A stretch of DNA of 64,000 bases, taken from contig JACKIB010000008.1 of the NCBI GenBank assembly GCA_020638695.1, forward strand, positions 1-64,000. Direction: 5' to 3'. This document shows, piece after piece, positions 25,947 to 33,702 of the stretch; position 1 is the first letter of the stretch, and each line of letters opens with the position of its first letter. The DNA comes from Planctomycetota bacterium (lineage in GTDB: Bacteria > Planctomycetota > UBA1135 > UBA2386). A model generated the notes under the pieces. That model searched no databases. It had not been told where the DNA came from and was given only the letters and a program-made list of their open reading frames with translations. The translations under genes were made by a program, and so were the position numbers.

Positions 25947-25968
25947 GGTCTGTTCGGTGCGTCCTATC

Positions 25969-26150
25969 GCGGCCAAGGCCGCACCCAAAGACTCTGGGTG
26001 GGCGCGGCGCCGCGCGCCGCCATGAGGCCTGGGCCGCTTGCTTGCTGGCGCTTCCGGGGCCGTTGCCTGCCGGCGAAACAGCTGCCACGTGTCACGAGGG
26101 GTACAGACGAGCTTCCGCGTACCGGCACGATCCGCGGCCCCTGCAGCTCA
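25969..26150 (+). repeat. Repeat family D, copy 1 (182 bp)
   Basis: Aligns end to end with 33521-33702, which is also 182 bp. Shared blocks include GGCGCxGCGCGCCGCCA, a GTGTCACG block, and the right end GATCCGCGGCC followed by CTGCAGCTCA. No protein and no clear terminal inverted repeat are seen. Confidence 0.7.
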
Positions 26151-26225
26151 GGATGCCCGCAGTCCGTGGCCGTGCTCCCCGGGGCACGGGCGAGGCAGGC
26201 GGACGGCGGTGCGAGATCCTCCGGG

Positions 26226-27473
26226 CTACGAGCCGGACTTCGGACACGCTCGGTCTTGGGCACGGGGACCACCCGACAACTCCCGCTCCAGCCCCTCGAG
26301 GAAGTAGCCGACATCGGTCACCAGGCCGATCGCCTGCTGGCTGCCGCGGTTGCCGAGCTTCACCGGCAGCGCCTCGGTCATGTCGACGCACACCGTACGC
26401 ACTCGCGAATGGATCAGGTTGCCGACCGCGATCGAGTGCAGAGCGGACGCCAACAGCAAGCACATCCCCACGCCCTCCAGCGCTTCGATGTACGCCTCCT
26501 GGGCCGCGAGTACGTCGGTGATGACGTCGACCAACGGTCCGTCGTCGCGGATCGAGCCGGCGAGCACGAACGGCACCTCGGAGACGACCACGGCGTGCAT
26601 CACGCCGGAACCGACGAGGCCGCACTCGACGGCCTTGCGGATCCCGCCGACTCGGTTGACCGCGTTGATCGCCCACAAGTGGTTGCGCGAGCCCCCCTCG
26701 ACCGCGCGACCACTGAGCTGGCAAACCCCGAGGCTGGTCGACAGCAGGGCCTTCTCGACATCGTGCACCGCGAATGCGTTGCCCGACAGCACCCCGTCGA
26801 TCCACCCGCCGCGGATCAACCGCGCCAGCGCCGCGTCGCCCCCGGAGTGGATGACCGCGGGCCCGGGCACGACCACGATGCGCTCACCCCGGGTCCGCGT
26901 GTCGCGCATCGCGGTGGCCGCCGCTGCGATCGCCACCGGCTTGTTGACCTCCATCGAGATCTCGTTCGACATGAACCCGAACGCGCTGGCGCGCCGTGAA
27001 CGCTCGGCAGGGCGCACCCGCACCCCGCCACCGCGCAGCAGCACCGGGTCGCCGCCGCGCACCTTGCGCTGCTTGACGCACTCGAGTCGGCCGGCGCGGC
27101 GCACCACCGCGCAGTCCATCCGCTGTCCCTGCACCGCCTCCCAGCGGCCTTCGACGCGCACCAGCGTGTCGAGGTTGGTGGTCGAGTAGAACTCGTCGGG
27201 CAGGATGCCGTCGGCCTCCGCCGGGGCGAATCCGGCGTCGTGGATCGCCACGCTCGCGCCGAGGTACGACAGCGATTCGAGCACGCGATCCAACGCCTCG
27301 GGCTGGTCCGCACGCACCGCAAGGCGGGCGAACGACGCCTCCTCGTTGGTACGACCGATCCGGAACTCCTCGAATTCGAACCGGGCGCCCTGCTCGACGA
27401 TCTTGTCGAGGACGCGCCGCAGCACGTCGGAATCGATGATGTGGCCCTCGAGCGTGACGGTGTCCTCGACCAT
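26226..27473 (-). CDS. TIGR00300 family protein (LOR/SDH domain, ornithine cyclodeaminase-like)
   Basis: A 415-residue protein. The N-terminal MVEDTVTLEGHIIDSDVLRR and DGILPDEFYSTTNLDT segments are characteristic of the LOR/SDH region and of TIGR00300. The C-terminal half contains RIVVVPGPAVIHSGG, GWIDGVLSGNAFAVHDVEKAL and GGSRNHLWAINAVNRVGGI. Relatives in archaea and the C-terminal part of cyanobacterial AgrE/ArgZ convert ornithine to proline with NAD, so ornithine cyclodeaminase is the best guess. No arginine dihydrolase domain is attached here. ATG at 27473 was preferred over an in-frame GTG six codons upstream. The gene is flanked on both sides by repeats. Confidence 0.85.
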   Translation of the reverse strand: MVEDTVTLEGHIIDSDVLRRVLDKIVEQGARFEFEEFRIGRTNEEASFARLAVRADQPEALDRVLESLSYLGASVAIHDAGFAPAEADGILPDEFYSTTNLDTLVRVEGRWEAVQGQRMDCAVVRRAGRLECVKQRKVRGGDPVLLRGGGVRVRPAERSRRASAFGFMSNEISMEVNKPVAIAAAATAMRDTRTRGERIVVVPGPAVIHSGGDAALARLIRGGWIDGVLSGNAFAVHDVEKALLSTSLGVCQLSGRAVEGGSRNHLWAINAVNRVGGIRKAVECGLVGSGVMHAVVVSEVPFVLAGSIRDDGPLVDVITDVLAAQEAYIEALEGVGMCLLLASALHSIAVGNLIHSRVRTVCVDMTEALPVKLGNRGSQQAIGLVTDVGYFLEGLERELSGGPRAQDRACPKSGS

Positions 27474-27564
27474 CCCGCAGAACGTAGCCACTCGACGCGA
27501 TCGAGCGAAGCCGCTCCGCCGCCGGCCTCGCGGCGGCGCACCCGGACTGTTCGTGAGCAGCGAC

Positions 27565-27733
27565 CTAGTGGGGTGTGTCCGAAGTTCGTTGCATAAGTCG
27601 TCGAGTCATGCGGTTCGCTCGCAAGGAGCTGCGACGACACGGCTTGTTGGTGGACAAGCTGAGGAGCTGCGACGCCGCGAGCGGGCCGTAGGGCCGGCGA
27701 CTCATGTGACCAACTTCGGACACACCCCACTAG
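27565..27733 (+). repeat. Repeat family B, copy 4 (best-preserved copy)
   Basis: 169 bp from CTAG (27565-27568) to CTAG (27730-27733). The terminal inverted repeats are perfect for 20 bases: AGTGGGGTGTGTCCGAAGTT at the left and its reverse complement at the right. They continue less exactly to about 50 bases. The centre has GCTTGT/ACAAGC hairpin arms between two direct copies of GGAGCTGCGACG. A 27-codon frame from ATG 27608 to TAG 27691 is conserved in copy 2. A short C-type end (27538-27564) abuts its left side. Confidence 0.92.
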
Positions 27734-27783
27734 CCCAGACTATTCATGACCGAGCTGCTGCGATCGCGGCAGCTCGGTCGCAA
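27734..27783 (+). repeat. Repeat C fragment with a 32-base palindrome
   Basis: GACTATTCATGACCGAGCTG matches the C copy at 40174. The stretch 27748-27779 is an inverted repeat: GACCGAGCTGC and GCAGCTCGGTC are perfect 11-base arms around GCGATCGC, itself a palindrome. It lies 45 bases past the end of the CheC-like gene and could stop its transcription, though no T-tract follows. Confidence 0.6.
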
Positions 27784-27824
27784 GTCGTCCGCGCCAGTGT
27801 GGTGACGCGGCCGACGCGTGCCGC

Positions 27825-28307
27825 TCAGCGCGCGACCACGACCAGGCGCCCGGAAGCCACGGCTCCGACACCCGGCGTGACGAAATCGCGCCGTGCCTTG
27901 ACCTCACCGAGCCACGACGCGGACGGCGCCACATCGCTGGTCTGCCGCGCCGCGGCCGAGCGGATGTGCGGGTTGCCCGCCACTCGGTTGAGCGCCTTGG
28001 TGAGGTTGTTGAAGATCTCCGACAGCGCGTCGAGCATCGATTCGTCGAGCTTCGGTGCCGCGGCGTGCTCGTCGAGCGCACCCTGGGGCAGCATCAGCAT
28101 CCGCCCAGCCAACGCGATCGCGGCCGGCAGATCGGCGAGGATCGCCGCGACTTCCTGGTTCTTGTCGTTGATGCACAACGAAGCGTAGGTGCAGCCGAGT
28201 TCGTCCCAAGAAGGCGCGTCCTTGGCCTCGCTGAGCGGAACGGCTTGGCCGAGCAGGCCGTTGAGGTTGTCCGCAACGGCCTTCAGCTCCGGGAGGTTGT
28301 AGCCCAT
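27825..28307 (-). CDS. CheC/CheX-like protein (tentative), partner of response regulator
   Basis: A 160-residue soluble protein. Its ATG overlaps the stop codon of the response-regulator gene (TAATG), so they are made together. The helix LDALSEIFNNLTKAL has the Glu-x-x-Asn spacing of the CheC/CheX/FliY phosphatase helix, and the alternating pattern around it fits that fold. CheC-type proteins remove phosphate from CheY. The match is by pattern only, and a second ExxN helix is not clear, so the protein could also be a non-catalytic binding partner. No chemotaxis kinase, receptor or flagellar gene is in the window. Confidence 0.55.
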   Translation of the reverse strand: MGYNLPELKAVADNLNGLLGQAVPLSEAKDAPSWDELGCTYASLCINDKNQEVAAILADLPAAIALAGRMLMLPQGALDEHAAAPKLDESMLDALSEIFNNLTKALNRVAGNPHIRSAAARQTSDVAPSASWLGEVKARRDFVTPGVGAVASGRLVVVAR

Positions 28308-28675
28308 TACGATTTCGCCATGAACGGCGCCAACGCCGCTCCGAGGGCTTCCGCAGTCACCGGCTTCTCGACGAAGAAGTCCGCTCCACAGGTGCGGGCC
28401 GCGGCCTTGTGCTGCACGCCCTCTTCCGTGGTCACGAACCCGAACGGTGTCTTGTAGCCGGACGCGCGTACCTCCTTGAGGAACTCGAGCCCGTTCATCT
28501 CCGGCATGTTCCAATCCGACAGGATCAGATCCGGCTTGTGCGCGTCCACCGCCGCGACGCCTTCCTTGCCGTTGCCGGCTTCGAAGAACTCGATGCCATC
28601 GAGTCCGGCCTGGCGGAAGGTCCGCTTCAGCATGGTGCGGATGGTCCGCGAATCGTCTACCAACAGGACCTTCAT
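28307..28675 (-). CDS. CheY-like single-domain response regulator
   Basis: A 122-residue receiver domain with no output domain. The phosphorylation site is the Asp in LILSDWNMPEMNG (about 52), with the acidic pair in VLLVDDSRTIR, the switch Thr in GFVTTEE and the conserved Lys in FVEKPVT. A strong purine-rich ribosome binding site, GAGGGGGGAAA, lies directly before the ATG. A longer frame upstream exists but lacks family sequence. It is translationally coupled to the CheC-like gene. The sensor kinase is not in the window. Confidence 0.96.
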   Translation of the reverse strand: MKVLLVDDSRTIRTMLKRTFRQAGLDGIEFFEAGNGKEGVAAVDAHKPDLILSDWNMPEMNGLEFLKEVRASGYKTPFGFVTTEEGVQHKAAARTCGADFFVEKPVTAEALGAALAPFMAKS

Positions 28676-29142
28676 TTTCCCCCCTCTCGTGGATCCCGGG
28701 TGCCAGGGCACCGATGGACGGGCTTTCGACGCACACCCTCGATCGACTGTAGCCATACCGAGTCGCGACGCGGACGCGCCGTTCGTGCCGCGCGCTGCGC
28801 TACGGGTGCGGCACGTCACGTGTTACGCGAAGTGCGATCGGCTGCGCGCGAGCTCGACGGAGGGCGCGGATCCGCGCGCGACCGACGGCCGCGGAGGCAC
28901 TCTGACAGGCACGCGCCGGCGCGTCGACGGTAGGGCGAAGCGGGCGTCGACCCGAGGATTCGGATGCGACCCCGGTCGCGGAATGACTTTCCCGAGTCCG
29001 CGCCAACAACCACACGCGATCGAGCGTGTTGTCCCTCCGGTGTGCCGGGGATTCGTTTCCCCGGAGCCGGCAGGGGCCGTATCTTCCGGCCCCCCCTTTG
29101 TAGCGACGGTGCCGCGGCGCGGCGCCCTTCCAACCAGCGATC
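28676..29142. other. 467-base gene-free region between divergent genes
   Basis: Separates the response-regulator operon from the S46 peptidases and must hold both promoters. I see no coding region and no copy of repeats A-D. Runs of CGCG-rich sequence fill 28750-28960. The hairpin at 29073-29093 and a smaller CCGGGG/CCCCGG hairpin near 29046-29065 lie near its right end. Confidence 0.5.
29073..29093 (+). other. Hairpin upstream of S46 peptidase gene
   Basis: GGGGCCG and CGGCCCC flank a 7-base loop and are followed by CCCTTTG, 50 bases before the ATG. It may be a leader structure or an upstream terminator. Confidence 0.4.
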
Positions 29143-31275
29143 ATGAACGCGAGTGCCCTCCCCTCGCCCGGCATCGGGCGCACCTCTGGCCGCTCCTCGG
29201 CCTGCCTGTCCATCCTCGGCCTGTCGCTCCTCCTCTCCGTGCCAACGCGCGCCCAGGAGAACCAGGAGCTCGGCCGGATGTGGACCTTCGAGAATCCGCC
29301 GCTCGCCTACCTGGAGAAGGAGTACGGCTTCAAGCCGGACCAGAAGTGGCTCAACTCGCTGCGGCTCGCCGCACTTCGCCTCGGTGGCGAGACCGTGACC
29401 CGTGGGTTCTGCTCGGCGTCGTTCGTCTCGCCCAAGGGGCTGATCATGACCAACAACCACTGCGTGCGCGACGCGGTGAGCTCCACCTCGCAGGATGGTC
29501 CGGGTCGAGTGAAGAGCGGCTTCTACGCCGCGTCGTACGAGGACGAGTACCGCCTGAAGACCGACAATGACGGTTGGTTGACGGTCTCCCAACTCAATCG
29601 GATCACCACGATCACCGACCGCGTCAACGCCGGAATCGCAGAAGGCGACGACGAGGCGACGATCAAGAGCAAGCGCGAGGCGAACAAGAAGAAGATCCTC
29701 GAGGAAGCCAAGCAGAAGGACCCCAAGCTGGTGCCACAGGTGGTGAGCCTCTACCAGGGCGGGATCTTCCAGCTCTACCAGTACCGGGTGTTCAACGACG
29801 TGCGACTGGTGTGCATGCCGCACCTGCAGACGGCGCACTTCGGCGGCGACCCGGACAACTTCACCTACCCGCGCTACAGCATCGACTTCTCGTTCCTGCG
29901 CGCGTACGAGGACGGCAAGCCGGCCGACACCACGGAGCACTACTTCAAGTGGAAGCAGGGCGGCGCGGCGGAGAACGAGCTGGTGTTCGTGCCCGGCAAC
30001 CCGGGCTCGACCGAGCGCCTCAACACCAAGGCGCAGATGGACTACCAGCGGGACGTCAAGCTCCCGATCCTGCTGGAGATGCTGACCAATCGGCTGAACA
30101 TCTTCCGCAAGCTGATCAAGCAGCGTCCCCCGCTCGCCGACCACTTCCGCACCCAGATGCTGTCGTGGGAGAACGGCGAGAAGGCGTTCACCGGCAACAT
30201 TCGCGGCCTCAAGGACCCCGCACTGATGGCGCAGAAGGTCGCCGCGGAGAAGGCCTTCAAGGCCCGCGTGATGAAGGACCCCAAGCTGGCGGAGAAGTAC
30301 GGCAAGCTGTGGGAGCAGATCGCCGAGGTCGCGGCCAAGCGCCGGGTGCAGGAACCGCTGTCGCACTTCCACGCCCCAGGCAACTCGTACGTGCTCAACT
30401 CCGCACTGACGATCGTGCGCGCATTCGACCCGGAAGAGTCGGCCGAGGACCATGCCGAGGCGCAGAAGGAACTCAAGACGCTGCGGGTCGGCCAAGAGAA
30501 CCTGATCTCGATCCCGATCTTCACCGACCACGTCACGCGGGCGCACAAGTGGCTGAGTGACAACGATCCGTTCTTCACCAAGGTCATGGGTGGAAAGGGC
30601 CCGACCCAGTTCCTGCGCAGCATGTTGCGCAGCCGAGTGCTGCTCGACGACGAGCGGGCAGCGCTGACCGAAGGGGGATGGGAAGCGATCGCCAAGAGTG
30701 AGGATGTCGCGATCGTCGCCGCCCGTGAGCTGGCCAAGTTGATCCGGGCCGACTCGAAGGTGAGCAAGGACCTCGACGCCAAGGAAGACGTCTACGGGGC
30801 GCGCATCGCCCAGGCGCTGTTCGCTACCTACGGCACCGGTGTCAGCCCCGATGCCACCATGACGCTGCGTTTCACCGACGGCCGAGTGAAGGGCTACCCG
30901 TGCAACGGCACGCTGGCCCCGTTCCGCACCTCGTTCTACGGTCTGTACGCGCGGAACGCCGAGTTCGACAACAAGCACCCGTTCGATCTGCCTGAAGCCT
31001 GGCTGGAGCGTCAGGACAAGATCGACATGACCAAGTCGGTCAACTTCGTGAGCACCAACGACATCACCGGTGGCAACTCCGGCAGTGTCGTGGTGAACAA
31101 GGAGCTGCGCGTGGTCGGCCTGATCTTCGATGGCAACATCGAATCGCTGCACAACGACTTCGTCTTCAAGCAGGACGTGCCGCGCTCGGTGTCGGTGCAC
31201 GTCGACGGGATCATCGAAGCGATGGCGAAGATCTACCAGGCTGACCGCGTGGTGAAGGAGCTGATCGGCGAGTAG
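29143..31275 (+). CDS. S46 family dipeptidyl peptidase (DPP7/DPP11-like), copy 1
   Basis: A 710-residue exported serine exopeptidase of family S46, whose members release dipeptides from the N-terminus of peptides. The signal peptide ends about residue 38 (SLLLSVPTRAQ). The catalytic triad is visible: His106 in LIMTNNHCVRD, Asp in HFGGDPDNFTYPR (236-238 region), and Ser in ITGGNSGSVVVN (about 646). A helical insert between the two halves of the protease fold is typical. After the Ser, the strand GLIFDGNIES keeps Gly where aspartate/glutamate-specific enzymes are thought to have Arg, hinting at hydrophobic or broad P1 preference (tentative). It is followed after 53 bases by a paralogue. Confidence 0.95.
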   Translation: MNASALPSPGIGRTSGRSSACLSILGLSLLLSVPTRAQENQELGRMWTFENPPLAYLEKEYGFKPDQKWLNSLRLAALRLGGETVTRGFCSASFVSPKGLIMTNNHCVRDAVSSTSQDGPGRVKSGFYAASYEDEYRLKTDNDGWLTVSQLNRITTITDRVNAGIAEGDDEATIKSKREANKKKILEEAKQKDPKLVPQVVSLYQGGIFQLYQYRVFNDVRLVCMPHLQTAHFGGDPDNFTYPRYSIDFSFLRAYEDGKPADTTEHYFKWKQGGAAENELVFVPGNPGSTERLNTKAQMDYQRDVKLPILLEMLTNRLNIFRKLIKQRPPLADHFRTQMLSWENGEKAFTGNIRGLKDPALMAQKVAAEKAFKARVMKDPKLAEKYGKLWEQIAEVAAKRRVQEPLSHFHAPGNSYVLNSALTIVRAFDPEESAEDHAEAQKELKTLRVGQENLISIPIFTDHVTRAHKWLSDNDPFFTKVMGGKGPTQFLRSMLRSRVLLDDERAALTEGGWEAIAKSEDVAIVAARELAKLIRADSKVSKDLDAKEDVYGARIAQALFATYGTGVSPDATMTLRFTDGRVKGYPCNGTLAPFRTSFYGLYARNAEFDNKHPFDLPEAWLERQDKIDMTKSVNFVSTNDITGGNSGSVVVNKELRVVGLIFDGNIESLHNDFVFKQDVPRSVSVHVDGIIEAMAKIYQADRVVKELIGE

Positions 31276-31328
31276 CCGATCGGCCTCGGTCGTCCGCCAG
31301 CGTTCCCCCCAACCAACCCGCACCATCC

Positions 31329-33452
31329 ATGTTGCTCCCCGATTCGAACCGCCGTCGGCTCTGCGCAGCCGCTCTCTGCACCACTCTCCTCTACGCGTCG
31401 CTGTCCGCCCAGGAAGAGCGGGCCGCCGAGGAGATCCAACCCGCCGCGCCGGGCAAGCAGGCGGACGTCCACCTCGAGATGGGGAAGATGTGGACGTTCG
31501 AGAACCCGCCGCTGGCGTACCTCGAGAAGGAGTACGGCTTCAAGCCGAACGAGAAGTGGCTCAACTCGCTGCGCCTCGCCTCGCTGCGGTTCGGCCAGGG
31601 CTGTTCGGCCTCGTTCGTGTCGCCGCAGGGGCTGATCATGACCAACCACCACTGCGTGCGGGACAACATCGCCAGCGTGCAGGGGGAGCACAACTGGATC
31701 CGCGACAGCTTCGTCGCCAAGTCGCTGGACGACGAAGTGAAGCTGCCGCGGTTGACCGTGCAGCAGCTGATCGCATCGCGCGACGTCACTGCGGAGATCA
31801 ACCGCGGCGTGTCGGCCGGCGCGAGCGACGAGGCTGTCAGCGGCAAGCGCAAGGCGAACGAGAAAGCCCTCCTCGTTGCCGCGCGCAAGGAACACCCCGA
31901 CCTCACGCCGCAGGTCATCACGATGCACAACGGCGCGACCTACCAGCTGTACCTCTACCGGATCTTCGACGACGTCCGGCTGGTCTGCTCGCCCCACCTG
32001 CAGACCTCGCACTTCGGTGGCGATCCCGACAACTTCACGTACCCGCGCTACGGCATCGACTTCACCTTCTGCCGCGCGTACGTCGACGGCAAGCCGGCCG
32101 ACACTTCGAAGTACTACTTCCGCTGGAGCACCAGCGGCCCGAAGAAGGGCGAGCTGGCGTTCGTCACCGGCAACCCGGGGTCGACCGGTCGCCTCAACAC
32201 CTGTGGGCAGATGAACTACCTGCGCGATGCGCGGTACCCGATCCTGCTGCAACGGTTCGACGACGAGCTGCCGATCGTCAAGGCCCAGGCAGCAGTCGAC
32301 GCCGCGTACGACAAGCGCACCAAGGCCCAGGTGTTGCGCATGGAGAATTCGCAGAAGGCGGTGCGGGGCTACCTGAACAGCCTGCTCGACGCGTCGCTCA
32401 CCGAAGCGAAGGGCCGGGCGGAAGCGCTGTTCAAGGGCAAGATCGCCGCGGACCCCAAGCTGTGGGCGGAGTACGGGTCGGCGTGGGCCGAGCTGGAGAA
32501 GATCAACCACGAGAAGACCTCGCTGGAGCCCAAGCGCAGCTTCTACGCCGCCAGCCCCTACTCCCAGGAGATGCGGCGCGCGGCGGCTCTGGTCGCCGCG
32601 ACCGACGAGGCCCGCTCCGAGAAGCAGCGCGCCGCAGCGGCCAAGCAGGTCAAGATCCAGCTCACCGCCAGCCCGGTGCGTCAGAAGCTGTTTGCCGCGT
32701 CGCTGCGGCGAGCCAAGCAGTGGCTGGGCGACGACGACCCGGTAATCCAGTTGCTGATCGGCAATCGCACCATCGAGGAGGCGATCGAGCAGATCCAGAA
32801 GAGCGTGGTCGCCGACGCGGGCGAAGTCGACAAACTGCTCGACGGTGGGCGCAAGGCGCTGGAGAGCTCAGGCGACGCGGTGATCCGCGCGGCACTGCTG
32901 GTCGACCAGCAGGCGAAGATCGTCGGGGCACGGATGGCGGAGCTCAACACCCGCGAAAGCGTGCAGGCGACTCGGATCGGCCGCGCGCTGTATGCCGCCT
33001 ACGGCAACTCCGTCAGCCCGGACGCGACTTTCTCGCTGCGCTTCTCCGATGGCTTGGTCAAGGGCTTCCCCTGCAACGGCACCCTCGCACCCTACCGCAC
33101 CACGTTCTACGGCCTCTACGCGCGCAACGTCGAGTTCGACAACGTGCACCCGTTCGATCTGCCCGAGATCTGGTTGGCCCGTAAGAACAAGATCGACATG
33201 CGCAAGGGCGTCTGCTTCGTCGCCACCAACGACATCATCGGCGGCAACTCCGGAAGCCCGATCGTCAACACCGACCTCGAAGTGATCGGCCTGATCTTCG
33301 ACGGCAACATCGAGATGCTGGGCAACCGGTTCCTCTACCGCGACGACGTGCCGCGCTCGGTGTCGGTCCACTCCGACGCGATCCTCGAGGCCTGCAGCAA
33401 GATCTACGAGGCGCAGCGGATCGTCGACGAGATCCGCACAGGCTCGAAGTAG
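31329..33452 (+). CDS. S46 family dipeptidyl peptidase (DPP7/DPP11-like), copy 2
   Basis: A 707-residue paralogue of the preceding gene in the same orientation, most likely the second gene of a two-gene operon. It has a signal peptide (LLYASLSAQ), His in LIMTNHHCVRD, Asp in HFGGDPDNFTYPR and Ser in IIGGNSGSPIVN. The two proteins are nearly identical across blocks such as MWTFENPPLAYLEKEYGF and FPCNGTLAPYRTTFYGLYA but differ strongly in the helical domain (residues about 230-500). This pattern suggests a tandem duplication followed by divergence of the part that shapes the substrate pocket. Scavenging of peptides outside the cytoplasm is the likely role. Confidence 0.95.
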   Translation: MLLPDSNRRRLCAAALCTTLLYASLSAQEERAAEEIQPAAPGKQADVHLEMGKMWTFENPPLAYLEKEYGFKPNEKWLNSLRLASLRFGQGCSASFVSPQGLIMTNHHCVRDNIASVQGEHNWIRDSFVAKSLDDEVKLPRLTVQQLIASRDVTAEINRGVSAGASDEAVSGKRKANEKALLVAARKEHPDLTPQVITMHNGATYQLYLYRIFDDVRLVCSPHLQTSHFGGDPDNFTYPRYGIDFTFCRAYVDGKPADTSKYYFRWSTSGPKKGELAFVTGNPGSTGRLNTCGQMNYLRDARYPILLQRFDDELPIVKAQAAVDAAYDKRTKAQVLRMENSQKAVRGYLNSLLDASLTEAKGRAEALFKGKIAADPKLWAEYGSAWAELEKINHEKTSLEPKRSFYAASPYSQEMRRAAALVAATDEARSEKQRAAAAKQVKIQLTASPVRQKLFAASLRRAKQWLGDDDPVIQLLIGNRTIEEAIEQIQKSVVADAGEVDKLLDGGRKALESSGDAVIRAALLVDQQAKIVGARMAELNTRESVQATRIGRALYAAYGNSVSPDATFSLRFSDGLVKGFPCNGTLAPYRTTFYGLYARNVEFDNVHPFDLPEIWLARKNKIDMRKGVCFVATNDIIGGNSGSPIVNTDLEVIGLIFDGNIEMLGNRFLYRDDVPRSVSVHSDAILEACSKIYEAQRIVDEIRTGSK

Positions 33453-33520
33453 CCCACGCCGCGCACCCGCGGGGCGAGGAACGAGAGTCGAGCCGCTCGC
33501 GGCGGTTCAGCCGCTCGCGG

Positions 33521-33702
33521 TGGCCGCGGCGGCACCCCGGGACTTGGGTGAGCGTGGCGCTGCGCGCCGCCAAGAGGGCCCGGCCACTTTGCTCGTCAGA
33601 GCTTCCGAGGCCGCGGCCCACCCGAGAAACGACCGCCCAGGTGTCACGCAAGTGATCCGGGGGTATGCGAGTACCGGCGCGATCCGCGGCCGCTGCAGCT
33701 CA
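33521..33702 (+). repeat. Repeat family D, copy 2 (182 bp)
   Basis: Homologous over its full length to 25969-26150. The last three bases of the element (TCA) are the stop codon of the HEAT-repeat gene on the minus strand. Just before the element, AGCCGCTCGCGG is repeated directly near 33490 and 33509. Confidence 0.7.

Noticed and set aside
28816..31326. 836-codon open frame on the minus strand across the first S46 peptidase gene
   Set aside because: It is an antisense shadow of a gene with a signal peptide and full catalytic triad; its own translation has no recognisable domain and is dominated by Val/Arg/Glu runs typical of GC-rich mirror frames.
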